Assembly: GCA_017882705.1 (NCBI GenBank)
Contig: JADGOZ010000021.1
Coordinates: forward strand, 1 to 34,266
DNA length: 34,266 nt
Direction: 5' to 3'
Source of the DNA: Candidatus Nanopelagicales bacterium
GTDB taxonomy: Bacteria; Actinomycetota; Actinomycetes; S36-B12; CAIYMF01
In this document: positions 15,402 through 23,049 of the stretch, piece by piece
Position numbering within the stretch: the stretch's first letter is position 1
How the letters are laid out: every line of letters begins with the position of its first letter
Position numbers and translations under genes: made by a program
Notes under the pieces: model-generated
Told to the model about the DNA's origin: nothing
Database searches by the model: none
What the model saw: the letters and a program-made list of their open reading frames with translations, nothing else

Positions 15402-15472
15402 AGGGTCCTCCACTCGTCGTCCCAGGATCCGGCGACGCTGGCCCCGCGTGCGTCCGCGACGCGCGGCGACGA

Positions 15473-16270
15473 TCAGTCGGGGTCGGTGAGGGCGCGCAGG
15501 GTGACGGGCTCGTCCGGGCTGCGCTGCACGACGAAGTCGACGCGGTCGCTGCGGAACACGTCGCGCGCGAACTCCACGACCGTGCCCGCGGCGTCGCGCG
15601 CCACCCGCTCGACGCGGAGCAACGGGGCGCCGACGACGACGTCGAGCTGGCTCGCGAGCTCGACGGATGCCAGCACCGGGGTGAGCCGCTCCACGGCGCT
15701 CACCGGTTCGTGGCCGTAGCGCTTGCGGAGCACGGCGTAGATCGAGCCGGACAGCGGCTGGTCGAGCAGGCCGGGGACGAGCCGCGCGGGGAACCACGAG
15801 GTCTCGAGCGCGACGGGGAGCTTGTTGGCCGACCGGACGCGGACGACCTCGACGGCCTGGGCGCGCCCCTCGAGCCCCAGGGCCGTGGCGACATCGGGCG
15901 GCGGGACGAGGCGCCGGGCGACGAGCACCCGGGCTCCGGCGCGGCGTCCCGCCCGGCGCAGCTGGTCGGTGAGGCCGGTCAGGTGGGTGAGGTCGACCTC
16001 GACGCGCGGCTCGGCGACGAACGCGCCGCCGGCTCGGCCGGCGACGCGGACGAGGTCGCCGGAGGACTCGAGCTCGGAGAGGGCCTGACGCAGGGTCATC
16101 CGGCTGACGCCGAGGCGCTCGGCGAGGTCGCGCTCGCCGGGGAGCCGGTGCCCGGGACCGAGCTCGCCGCGGGCGATCCCGGCGCGGAGCCAGCTGGCGA
16201 TCTGCACGTGGACCGGCTCGGCAGCCCCTCGATCGACGACGAGAGGGGAGGTCGGCAGCCCGCGTTCCAC
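15473..16270 (-). CDS. GntR-family regulator, HutC subfamily (UTRA domain)
   Basis: About 265 residues. The winged helix-turn-helix (about 18-85) has PVHVQIASWLRAGI, then LPGERDLAERLGVSRMTLRQALSELESSG, the GntR signature. The C-terminal UTRA ligand domain (about 100-260) carries VVRVRSANKLPVALETSWFP and the terminal FAR-D-VFRSDRVDFVVQR strand, defining the HutC subfamily (DasR, NagR, HutC). Such regulators bind GGTCTAGACC-type palindromes, and two perfect copies flank the cluster. The GTG at 16270 is preferred because GGAGG lies 8 nt upstream; earlier GTGs at 16276 and 16354 are possible, the latter overlapping the permease end. The effector is probably the amine, its phosphorylated form or a gamma-glutamyl intermediate; this is inference. 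Confidence 0.88.
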   Translation of the reverse strand: MERGLPTSPLVVDRGAAEPVHVQIASWLRAGIARGELGPGHRLPGERDLAERLGVSRMTLRQALSELESSGDLVRVAGRAGGAFVAEPRVEVDLTHLTGLTDQLRRAGRRAGARVLVARRLVPPPDVATALGLEGRAQAVEVVRVRSANKLPVALETSWFPARLVPGLLDQPLSGSIYAVLRKRYGHEPVSAVERLTPVLASVELASQLDVVVGAPLLRVERVARDAAGTVVEFARDVFRSDRVDFVVQRSPDEPVTLRALTDPD

Positions 16271-16319
16271 GGCCACCGCCTCCCCCCTCGTCAGTGTCGT
16301 GCGTCCGTCGACGAGCAGC

Positions 16320-18023
16320 TCACTGCTGGTCGGGGTGGTGCTGCTGGTGCTCACCGGTGAGGAACCCGTCGTGCTCGTGCTCGAGCTCGATCTCCTCGGC
16401 CGAGGTGACGCCCGCGGGGAGATCGACGGTGTGCTTCGGACCGGTGAACCACTTCTTGGCCGAGAGGTGCCAGCCGGCCCAGAGCGCGACGAAGATGACG
16501 ACCATGACGACCGGCGCGTAGTTCACGGCCTTGATGTCGAACGGCACGTCGTCCGTGCTCGGTGCCCCCAGCAGGCCGCGCATGAAGCCCGGCGCTCCCG
16601 CGGGAGTGAGCGGCAGGATGAAGTAGACCGAGGTCACGAGGATCTCGATCACCGCCAGCGGCGCCATCCACTTCCACTTGGTCCCGAGGTTCCACGACCC
16701 CTGCTTGAAGTCGTCGCCGAGCCTCCAGCGGTAGAAGATCGGGATGGCGAAGGCGAGGTAGAGGCCGAGGACGCCGATCGAGACGACCGCGAAGAACGCG
16801 ACGACCGAGTAGACCGGGTTGCCCGAGGCGTCGGTCGCGATCTGCACCTTCCAGAGTGCCGGGAGGGTCAGGACGAACCCGGCGACGGTCACGGCGACCA
16901 CGGCGTTGACCGGGGTCTTGGACTTGTTCAGCTTCGACCAGTGCTGCGCGCCGGGGACGGCGCCGTCACGGCTGAACGCGAAGAGCATGCGCGAGGCCGA
17001 GGTGAGGCAGGCGGTGGTGCAGAACAGCTGCCCCATCGTCGCGATCAGGAGCACGGTGCCCGACATGGTGGGCGTGAGCGCCTGGTCGAAGATCACCTGC
17101 ACGCCGCCGGCGCCGGCCGAGACCGCGGCCGGGTCCTGCACCGCGAAGAGGAAGGCCAGCAGGAGCACCCACCCGCCGATCGCGGAGTAGAAGATCGAGC
17201 GCCAGATGCCCTTGGCCGCCGAGTTCGCCGCGCCCTGCGTCTCCTCGGAGAGGTGGGCGGAGGCGTCGTAGCCGGTGATCGTGTACTGCGTGAGCAGGAA
17301 GCCCATGGGCAGCACGTAGAACCAGAAGCCGGGGCCGCTGGTGTCGCCGTTGTAGAGGCCGCCGGTGTTGTTGACGCGGCCGAGGAAGACGTCGTGGACG
17401 TTCCAGTGCGTCGCGCCGGCCTTGAGGCCGAAGATCAGGATCAGCACGACGATCGCCGCGCCGAAGACGTGCCACCACACCGAGATGTTGTTGAAGATCG
17501 CGAGCAGGTGGCTGGAGAAGATGTTGATGAGCGACGTGACGATGAGGATCACGACGAACATGTAGAACACGCGCTCGAGCGAGTAGCCCGCCGCCCACGA
17601 GTCGCTGAAGCGGGAGAGGGAGAAGTCCAGGAAGGTCGCCGCGCCGTAGGCCACCGAGGCAACGATCGCGATGAGACCGACGAGGTTGAGCCAGCCCGTG
17701 TAGTAGCCGGCCTTGGCGCTGCCGAGCTTGCTCGCCCACCAGTAGATGCCGCCCGAGGTCGGGTAGGCCGAGACCAGCTCCGACATGCAGAAGCCGATGA
17801 TGAGGATGAACGCCGAGATGACCGGCCAGCCCAGCGAGATCGCGATGGGGCCGCCGTTGTTCCAGCCGAAGTAGAACGTGGTGAAGCAGCCGGCCAGGAT
17901 CGAGATGATCGAGAACGAGATGGCGAAGTTCGAGAACCCCGACCAGCTGCGGCTCAGTTCCTGCTTGTAGCCGAGGTCGGCGAGCATCTGCTCGTCAGCA
18001 CTCAGCCTGGACGTGTCGGACAA
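16320..18023 (-). CDS. APC-superfamily amino acid/amine permease
   Basis: A 567-residue integral membrane transporter with about 12 helices. The start LADLGYKQELSRSWSGFSNF followed by AISFSIISILAG is characteristic of the amino acid/choline transporter group of the APC superfamily that moves GABA, choline, ethanolamine or polyamines. SAYPTSGGIYWWASKLG and SRMLFAFSRDGAVPG are further family motifs. The C-terminal tail is hydrophilic and His-rich. The start is a TTG at 18023 with AAGGAGG 7 nt upstream, a strong site. The start codon lies in a 12-bp inverted repeat that pairs with sequence 110 nt upstream, so translation may be controlled. It sits between the kinase-like gene and gntR, all leftward. 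Substrate is inferred from context only. Confidence 0.9.
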   Translation of the reverse strand: MSDTSRLSADEQMLADLGYKQELSRSWSGFSNFAISFSIISILAGCFTTFYFGWNNGGPIAISLGWPVISAFILIIGFCMSELVSAYPTSGGIYWWASKLGSAKAGYYTGWLNLVGLIAIVASVAYGAATFLDFSLSRFSDSWAAGYSLERVFYMFVVILIVTSLINIFSSHLLAIFNNISVWWHVFGAAIVVLILIFGLKAGATHWNVHDVFLGRVNNTGGLYNGDTSGPGFWFYVLPMGFLLTQYTITGYDASAHLSEETQGAANSAAKGIWRSIFYSAIGGWVLLLAFLFAVQDPAAVSAGAGGVQVIFDQALTPTMSGTVLLIATMGQLFCTTACLTSASRMLFAFSRDGAVPGAQHWSKLNKSKTPVNAVVAVTVAGFVLTLPALWKVQIATDASGNPVYSVVAFFAVVSIGVLGLYLAFAIPIFYRWRLGDDFKQGSWNLGTKWKWMAPLAVIEILVTSVYFILPLTPAGAPGFMRGLLGAPSTDDVPFDIKAVNYAPVVMVVIFVALWAGWHLSAKKWFTGPKHTVDLPAGVTSAEEIELEHEHDGFLTGEHQQHHPDQQ

Positions 18024-18147
18024 CGTGTCCCCTCCTTCGGGAACCCCTCACGGGACGACCACGGCGGCGCCGGGGTCGTTTGCTCGAAAGTGTGTCGGCA
18101 CCGCTCCGGTGCCGGGCCGCGACACGCTCGGACGTCGTTGTCCGACA
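18014..18147 (-). promoter_or_regulatory. Structured leader of the permease gene, start codon in a stem
   Basis: Perfect 12-nt inverted repeats (TGTCGGACAACG at 18014-18025; complement at 18136-18147) enclose 110 nt between the kinase-like gene and the permease. In the mRNA the 3' arm covers the TTG start codon (18023-18021). Inside lies a perfect 8-bp hairpin with a 3-nt loop (18096-18103 with 18107-18114). The ribosome binding site is in the enclosed part. It does not resemble a riboswitch class I know; it may be a translational switch or partly a terminator after the kinase gene. Confidence 0.4.
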
Positions 18148-18168
18148 TGCGTGCGTAACGCGGGCGAA

Positions 18169-19098
18169 TCAGTCGGTGCTACGCACCTCCTCCAGAAGCC
18201 GGCCGAAGTCGGCGCCGTCGAACTCGGCCACCGCCCGGTCGTACTTCTCCATGCCCCACGACCAGAAGTCGAAGTCCAGGGCGCTGGCACCGCGCTGGAT
18301 CGAGGCCCAGAGGGTCCAGCCGTACTTGGACATGAGGCCCCACAGGCGCGCACGTGCCGTGAGGGCGGTCGACGGGTGGCCGACGTACGCCGCGACGAGA
18401 CGCTCGAGGTCCTCGGGCGTCCCGGCCGCCTCGCTCCACAGGTTCCCGATCTCGAAGAACGGGTCGTTGTTGCCGGAGTACTCGTAGTCGATGAGCCAGA
18501 GCCGGTGCCCCGCGTCGAGCACGTTGGCCGCGAGCAGGTCGTTGTTGCACGGCACGGTGGGCATCGGGCGCACGCCGAGCGCGGCCTTGATGGCCTTCAC
18601 GTGCGGCGCGAAGTCGAGGTAGCGGTCCGGTAGCCGGAAGCCGCGCTGGAGGCAGAGCCCGAGGTACTGCGGCTGCAGCTCGAGCATGTCGAAGTCGTTC
18701 ACGAAGCGTGGTCCGGCGTGCAGCTGCCGGCAGACGTCAGCCACGCGGGGCGCGTTCGCCGGGAGCAGGACGTCGGCGTTGCCCCAGGTCGTCGCCTCGA
18801 TGAAGTCGACGACGAGCACGCTGACCTCGGGCGCGAACGCGATGACCCGCGGGGCCGCTCCGGACTCCGCCGCGGCGCGGGAGTTGGCGTGCTCGTTGAC
18901 CCGGTCGATGGCCAGCAGGGCGCTCTCGGGGGAGGAGAGCCGGGCGACGTAGACCCCCTCGGGCGTCGTGACCTTGAGGTTGCGGTTGGTCAGCCCGCCG
19001 GAGAGGTCGCTGATCGCCGTGTGCCCGGCGAGCGCGGGGACGGAGCGGACCCGCTCGAGGAGCGCGGTACCGACGTCGTACGACGACACCTGGACCAC
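18169..19098 (-). CDS. Choline/ethanolamine kinase-like phosphotransferase
   Basis: A 309-residue APH/choline-kinase-fold protein. The glycine loop is in SDLSGGLTNRNLKV, the catalytic loop reads NNDLLAAN (the usual HNDLLxxN with His replaced by Asn, catalytic Asp and Mg-binding Asn kept), and the metal-binding loop reads LWLIDYEYSGNNDPFFEIGNL, closely like LicA and choline kinases. It probably phosphorylates a small amino alcohol such as choline or ethanolamine; methylthioribose or aminoglycoside kinases are less likely because of the DYEYxGxNDPxFxxGNL signature. GTG at 19098 has GGGAGG 5 nt upstream; GTG 19089 is an alternative. It is first in the leftward operon and divergent from the gamma-glutamyl ligase gene, with operator sequences between them. 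Confidence 0.85.
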   Translation of the reverse strand: MVQVSSYDVGTALLERVRSVPALAGHTAISDLSGGLTNRNLKVTTPEGVYVARLSSPESALLAIDRVNEHANSRAAAESGAAPRVIAFAPEVSVLVVDFIEATTWGNADVLLPANAPRVADVCRQLHAGPRFVNDFDMLELQPQYLGLCLQRGFRLPDRYLDFAPHVKAIKAALGVRPMPTVPCNNDLLAANVLDAGHRLWLIDYEYSGNNDPFFEIGNLWSEAAGTPEDLERLVAAYVGHPSTALTARARLWGLMSKYGWTLWASIQRGASALDFDFWSWGMEKYDRAVAEFDGADFGRLLEEVRSTD

Positions 19099-19194
19099 CT
19101 CGACCTCCCGCTCGGTTCCGCCGCCACCCCCGTGGACGCCCACCGGACCGGGACGGCCCGCAGCGGCCGGCCCGCGGCGCTGCGCGGTGACCGG

Positions 19195-19204
19195 AGACTA
19201 GACC
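19195..19204. promoter_or_regulatory. Imperfect GntR-type operator overlapping a minus-strand -10
   Basis: AGACTAGACC matches GGTCTAGACC at 8 of 10 positions and keeps the TAGACC half-site. Its left part (AGACTA, minus strand TAGTCT) fits a TANNNT -10 for the kinase-like gene. It is 27 bp from the perfect site 2, so cooperative binding across the divergent promoter region is possible. Confidence 0.35.
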
Positions 19205-19231
19205 CCCCATGTGTCGGCGCGTGACCTTTTC

Positions 19232-19241
19232 GGTCTAGACC
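19232..19241. promoter_or_regulatory. Probable GntR/HutC-family operator, site 2
   Basis: Perfect palindrome GGTCTAGACC (CGGTCTAGACCG with flanks) in the divergent region between the kinase-like gene and the gamma-glutamyl ligase gene, 76 bp before the ligase ATG. It is identical to site 1 at 11968-11977 and to the DasR-type core. Confidence 0.65.
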
Positions 19242-19316
19242 GATCCCTGGCGCGTTTCGCTCCCAATCCGGCCCCGGAACGGGCAGGGTGTGTCCATCCA
19301 TTCGAAGGGACCACCC

Positions 19317-20711
19317 ATGTCCGACCATGCCGCCCCCGCAGCATCTGCCGCTGGCGCCCCCCTCTCCGTCGAGCAGCTCAAGGCCGAGGTCGCCGACGGC
19401 CGGATCGACACCGTGATCGTCGGCATCACCGACATGCAGGGCCGGCTCCAGGGAAAGCGCGTACACGCGCCCTACTTCGTCGAGCACGTCCTGCCGCACG
19501 GCACCGAGGGGTGCAACTACCTCCTCGCCGTCGACGTCGACATGAACACCGTCGACGGCTACCGCATGTCGAGCTGGCACTCGGGCTACGGCGACTTCGT
19601 CATGGCCCACGACCTGTCGACGCTGCGTCGCGTCACGTGGCACCCGGGCACGGCGATGGTGCAGGCCGACGTGCACTGGCTCGACGGCCGCGACGTCGTC
19701 GCGTCGCCGCGGCAGGTGCTCAAGGCGCAGCTCGCGCGCCTGAAGGACGCCGGCATGGAGGCGTTCGTCGGCACCGAGCTCGAGTTCATCCTCTTCAACG
19801 ACACCTACGAGGAGGCATGGTCGCGCGGCTACCGCGACATGAACCCGTCGAACCTCTACAACGTCGACTACTCCATCATCGGAACCTCGCGGGTGGAGCC
19901 GCTGCTGCGCCGGATCCGCCTCGCGATGGCCGACGCCGGCCTCCAGGTCGAGAGCGCCAAGGGCGAGTGCAACTTCGGCCAGCACGAGATCGCGTTCCTC
20001 TACGAGGACGCGCTCACCACCTGCGACAACCACGTCGTCTACAAGACCGGTGCCAAGGAGATCGCCGCGCAGGAGGGCTACGCCCTCACCTTCATGGCGA
20101 AGTACAACGAGCGCGAGGGCAACTCCTGCCACATCCACCTGTCGTTCCGCGGCACGGACGGCTCGATGGTGATGGCCGACAAGGCCGACGAGGTCCACGG
20201 CATGTCCGACGTCGGCCGCCAGTTCATCGCCGGCCAGCTGGCGCACCTGAAGGAGCTGTCGCTGTTCTTCGCTCCCAACATCAACAGCTACAAGCGCTTC
20301 GCGCCCGGCTCCTTCGCGCCGACCTCGATCGAATGGGGCCGAGACAACCGCACGTGCGCGCTGCGCCTCGTCGGCCGTGGTGCCGGGCTTCGCCTGGAGA
20401 ACCGCGTCCCGGGCGGCGACGTCAACCCGTACCTCGCCGTAGCCGCGATGGTGGCCGCGGGCCTCGACGGCATCGAGAAGGGCCTCGAGCTGCGGCCCGA
20501 GGAGACGGGCAACGCCTACGCGTCCACCGGTGAGAAGGTGCCGTGGCGCCTGGCCGACGCGGTGGACCTGTGGGAGGGCTCCGAGTGGGTCGCCGAGACG
20601 TTCGGCGAGGAGGTCCACGAGCACTACACGAACATGGGCAAGATCGAGATCGAGGCGTTCGGCCGCACCGTCACCGACTGGGAGCGCTACCGCGGCTTCG
20701 AGCGCCTCTGA
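19317..20711 (+). CDS. Glutamine-synthetase-like gamma-glutamyl-amine ligase
   Basis: A 464-residue member of the GS superfamily. It has the beta-grasp N-domain (SVEQLKAEVADGRIDTVIVG) and catalytic barrel with GTELEF (Glu154, Glu156), KGECNFGQHEI (Glu217, Glu224), EGNSCHIHLSF (His272, His274) and the Arg-rich end NRTCALRLVG followed by RLENRVPGGDVNPYLA. It should use ATP to join glutamate to ammonia or an amine. Context argues for an amine: a permease, ALDH, SDR and PuuD-like hydrolase are clustered with it, as with PuuA, IpuC and Streptomyces GlnA3/GlnA4 rather than housekeeping GlnA. ATG 19317 has GAAGGGA 6 nt upstream. An operator lies 76 bp before. The exact amine cannot be read from sequence. 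Confidence 0.87.
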   Translation: MSDHAAPAASAAGAPLSVEQLKAEVADGRIDTVIVGITDMQGRLQGKRVHAPYFVEHVLPHGTEGCNYLLAVDVDMNTVDGYRMSSWHSGYGDFVMAHDLSTLRRVTWHPGTAMVQADVHWLDGRDVVASPRQVLKAQLARLKDAGMEAFVGTELEFILFNDTYEEAWSRGYRDMNPSNLYNVDYSIIGTSRVEPLLRRIRLAMADAGLQVESAKGECNFGQHEIAFLYEDALTTCDNHVVYKTGAKEIAAQEGYALTFMAKYNEREGNSCHIHLSFRGTDGSMVMADKADEVHGMSDVGRQFIAGQLAHLKELSLFFAPNINSYKRFAPGSFAPTSIEWGRDNRTCALRLVGRGAGLRLENRVPGGDVNPYLAVAAMVAAGLDGIEKGLELRPEETGNAYASTGEKVPWRLADAVDLWEGSEWVAETFGEEVHEHYTNMGKIEIEAFGRTVTDWERYRGFERL

Positions 20712-20727
20712 CCCACGAAGCACCCGC

Positions 20728-20741
20728 TCGATCCGGATCGA
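20728..20741. repeat. 14-bp perfect palindrome
   Basis: TCGATCCGGATCGA, a perfect inverted repeat 17 bp after the ligase stop and 13 bp before the strong hairpin at 20754. It may be an operator for internal control of the aldehyde dehydrogenase gene, or part of a terminator region. No assignment is possible. Confidence 0.35.
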
Positions 20742-20753
20742 CCCACCGCGCTT

Positions 20754-20782
20754 CCTTGATCGCCCCTAAGGGACGATCAAGG
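20754..20782. terminator. Strong hairpin between ligase and aldehyde dehydrogenase genes
   Basis: Two 13-nt arms (20754-20766 and 20770-20782) match at 12 of 13 positions around a TAA loop. There is no U-tract. It may stop or attenuate transcription after the ligase so that it is made in excess over the ALDH and SDR downstream, or stabilise the upstream mRNA end. Confidence 0.55.
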
Positions 20783-20838
20783 GCAGAAGATTGCACCCAT
20801 CCGTCCGCAAGTCGTGATCTTGTGAGAGGCCTGCCGCT

Positions 20839-22206
20839 GTGACCGTCCTGCACGACGTCGTGAACCCTGCGACCGAGGAGCTCGTCGCCTCGGTCCCGTC
20901 GCTGTCTCTCGAGGAGGTCGACGACGCCATCGCCCGGTCGCGCCGCGCGTTCGGGACCTGGCGGCACGTGTCGCCCGGCGACCGCGCCCGCCTGCTGCGC
21001 CGGTTCTCGGCGCTGGTCGACGAGCACCTCGAGGAGCTCGCCCAGCTCGAGGTGCGCAACGCCGGCCACACGATCGGCAACGCCCGCTGGGAGGCCGGCA
21101 ACGTCCGCGACGTGCTGGCGTACTACTCAGGCGCCCCGGAGCGGCTGCTCGGCCACCAGATCCCGGTCGCCGGCGGTCTCGACGTGACGTTCCACGAGCC
21201 GCTGGGCGTCGTCGGCGTCATCGTGCCGTGGAACTTCCCGATGCCCATCGCGGGATGGGGCTTCGCCCCGGCCCTCGCCGCGGGCAACACCGTCGTCCTC
21301 AAGCCGGCCGAGCTCACTCCGCTCACCGCGGTACGCATCGCCGAGCTCGGGCTCGAGGCCGGGCTCCCGGAGGACGTGTTCCAGGTCCTCACGGGCAAGG
21401 GCTCGATCGTCGGCGAGCGGTTCGTGACGCACCCCGACGTCGCGAAGGTCGTCTTCACCGGCTCGACCGAGGTCGGCTCGCACGTCGCCGAGGGCTGCGC
21501 GCGGCAGGTCAAGCCGGTGACCCTCGAGCTCGGCGGCAAGAGCGCCAACGTCGTGTTCGCCGACGCCGACCTCGCGAAGGCTGCGGCCACAGCGCCGTAC
21601 GCCGTCTTCGACAACGCCGGCCAGGACTGCTGCGCACGGTCGCGCATCCTGGTCCAGCGCTCGGTCATGGACGACTTCCTCGCGATGCTCGAGACGGCCG
21701 TGCTCGGGGTCCGGGTCGAGGACCCGACCCTCGACACGTCGGAGATGGGACCGCTCATCAGCGCGGGGCATCGCGACAGCGTCGCGGCGTACATCACCGA
21801 GTCGACGAACGTCGTGATCCGCGGTTCGGTGCCGGAGGGCCCCGGGTTCTGGTACCCGGCGACGGTCGTCGTTCCCTCCACGGAGGACGACCCGCTCATG
21901 CAGGAGGAGACGTTCGGCCCGATCGTCGCGGTCATGCCGTTCGACGACGAGGCCGACGCCGTCCGGCTCACCAACGCGACGCCGTACGGGCTGTCCGGCT
22001 CGATCTGGACGCGCGACGTGGGTCGCGCGATCCGCGTGAGCCGCGGCATCGAGGCCGGCAACCTGTCGGTCAACTCGCACTCCTCGGTGCGCTACTGGAC
22101 GCCCTTCGGCGGCTTCAAGAAGTCCGGCCTCGGCCGGGAGCTCGGACCGGATGCGCTGCACGCGTTCACCGAGGTCAAGAACGTGTTCATCTCAACGGAA
22201 GGCTGA
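20839..22206 (+). CDS. NAD(P)-dependent aldehyde dehydrogenase
   Basis: A 455-residue ALDH-superfamily enzyme that oxidises an aldehyde to its carboxylate. The substrate-entry motif VPWNFP (129-134), cofactor loop FTGSTEVG (206-213), general base Glu230 in LELGGKS and nucleophile Cys264 in NAGQDCCARSR are all present, with EETFGPIV near residue 355. It is a little shorter than betaine-aldehyde-type relatives (about 480-500), mainly at the N-terminus. In a gamma-glutamyl route it would play the PuuC part, oxidising the gamma-glutamyl aldehyde. GTG at 20839 follows a GAGAGG purine run. It ends 6 nt before the SDR gene, so these two form an operon with or without read-through from the ligase. 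Confidence 0.9.
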   Translation: MTVLHDVVNPATEELVASVPSLSLEEVDDAIARSRRAFGTWRHVSPGDRARLLRRFSALVDEHLEELAQLEVRNAGHTIGNARWEAGNVRDVLAYYSGAPERLLGHQIPVAGGLDVTFHEPLGVVGVIVPWNFPMPIAGWGFAPALAAGNTVVLKPAELTPLTAVRIAELGLEAGLPEDVFQVLTGKGSIVGERFVTHPDVAKVVFTGSTEVGSHVAEGCARQVKPVTLELGGKSANVVFADADLAKAAATAPYAVFDNAGQDCCARSRILVQRSVMDDFLAMLETAVLGVRVEDPTLDTSEMGPLISAGHRDSVAAYITESTNVVIRGSVPEGPGFWYPATVVVPSTEDDPLMQEETFGPIVAVMPFDDEADAVRLTNATPYGLSGSIWTRDVGRAIRVSRGIEAGNLSVNSHSSVRYWTPFGGFKKSGLGRELGPDALHAFTEVKNVFISTEG

Positions 22207-22212
22207 GCCATC

Positions 22213-22977
22213 GTGGACAGGTACACCGGTCGCACCGTCGTCATCACCGGCGGAGGAAGCGGCATCGGCAAGGCGACGGCCGTTCGTGTCGCGTCCGAGG
22301 GCGCGAACGTCGTGGTCGTCGACATGAACCTCGAGGCGGCGGAGGCCGTGGCCGCCGAGGTCAAGGGCGCAGCCGTTCAGGCGAACGTCACGGACGCCGA
22401 CGACGTCGCCCGCATGTTCCGTACGGCGAAGGAGCTCTACGGCTCCATCGACGTCTCGTTCCACAACGCCGGCATCTCGCCGCCCGACGACGACTCGATC
22501 CTCACCACGGGCATCGAGGCGTGGGACCGCGTGCAGCTGGTGAACCTCACGTCGGTCTACCTGTGCTGCAAGGAGGTCATCCCCTACATGCAGGCGCAGG
22601 GCAAGGGGGCGATCATCAACACCGCGTCCTTCGTCGCGACGATGGGTGCAGCGACGTCGCAGATCTCCTACACCGCGTCCAAGGGCGGCGTGCTCGCGAT
22701 GAGCCGCGAGCTCGGCGTGCAGTTCGCGCGCGAGGGGATCCGGGTCAACGCTCTGTCTCCGGGACCGGTCAACACCCCGCTGCTCGTCGAGCTCTTCGCG
22801 AAGGACCCCGAGCGCGCTGCGCGTCGCCTCGTGCACATCCCGTTCGGCCGCTTCGCAGACCCCAGCGAGATCGCCGCGGCCGTCGCCTTCCTCGGCAGCG
22901 ACGACTCCTCGTTCATCACGGCGAGCAACTTCCTCGTCGACGGCGGCATCAGCGGTGCTTACGTCACGCCGCTGTAG
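22213..22977 (+). CDS. Short-chain dehydrogenase/reductase (classical SDR)
   Basis: A 254-residue Rossmann oxidoreductase. Cofactor motif TGGGSGIG is at residues 12-19, NAG at 85-87, and the catalytic Ser139-Tyr153-Lys157 set is complete (YTASK). Asp37 at the end of the second strand (VVVVDMN) favours NAD over NADP. In this cluster it could oxidise an alcohol group of a gamma-glutamylated amino alcohol to the aldehyde used by the neighbouring ALDH. That role is inference. It starts with GTG 6 nt after the ALDH stop and is followed by a long hairpin. The nearest family names are 3-oxoacyl-ACP reductase-like and glucose dehydrogenase-like, neither of which defines the substrate. Confidence 0.9.
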   Translation: MDRYTGRTVVITGGGSGIGKATAVRVASEGANVVVVDMNLEAAEAVAAEVKGAAVQANVTDADDVARMFRTAKELYGSIDVSFHNAGISPPDDDSILTTGIEAWDRVQLVNLTSVYLCCKEVIPYMQAQGKGAIINTASFVATMGAATSQISYTASKGGVLAMSRELGVQFAREGIRVNALSPGPVNTPLLVELFAKDPERAARRLVHIPFGRFADPSEIAAAVAFLGSDDSSFITASNFLVDGGISGAYVTPL

Positions 22978-22986
22978 TTCTCCGCT

Positions 22987-23034
22987 CGTACGTCGGCCCC
23001 TGAACGCCTCACCGCGATCGGGGGCCGTCGTACG
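22987..23034. terminator. Hairpin after the SDR gene
   Basis: Arms of 14 nt (22987-23000 and 23021-23034) match at 13 positions around a 20-nt loop. It lies between the SDR stop and the GTG of the thioesterase gene and probably ends the ligase-ALDH-SDR transcript. Confidence 0.55.
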
Positions 23035-23049
23035 TGCGAGGCTTGCGCC

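Noticed and set aside
15473..16270. DasR itself
   Set aside because: The operator core is DasR-like, but no chitin or N-acetylglucosamine genes are nearby; the context is amine catabolism, so a separate HutC-type regulator is more likely.
16299..18158. A 619-codon open frame on the plus strand, very rich in Asp, Glu and Arg
   Set aside because: It is the complement of the permease gene; the minus-strand frame has twelve membrane helices and APC motifs.
20754..20782. Riboswitch or attenuator before the aldehyde dehydrogenase
   Set aside because: Only a simple hairpin is seen, with no ligand-binding core or leader peptide; kept as a terminator-like hairpin.
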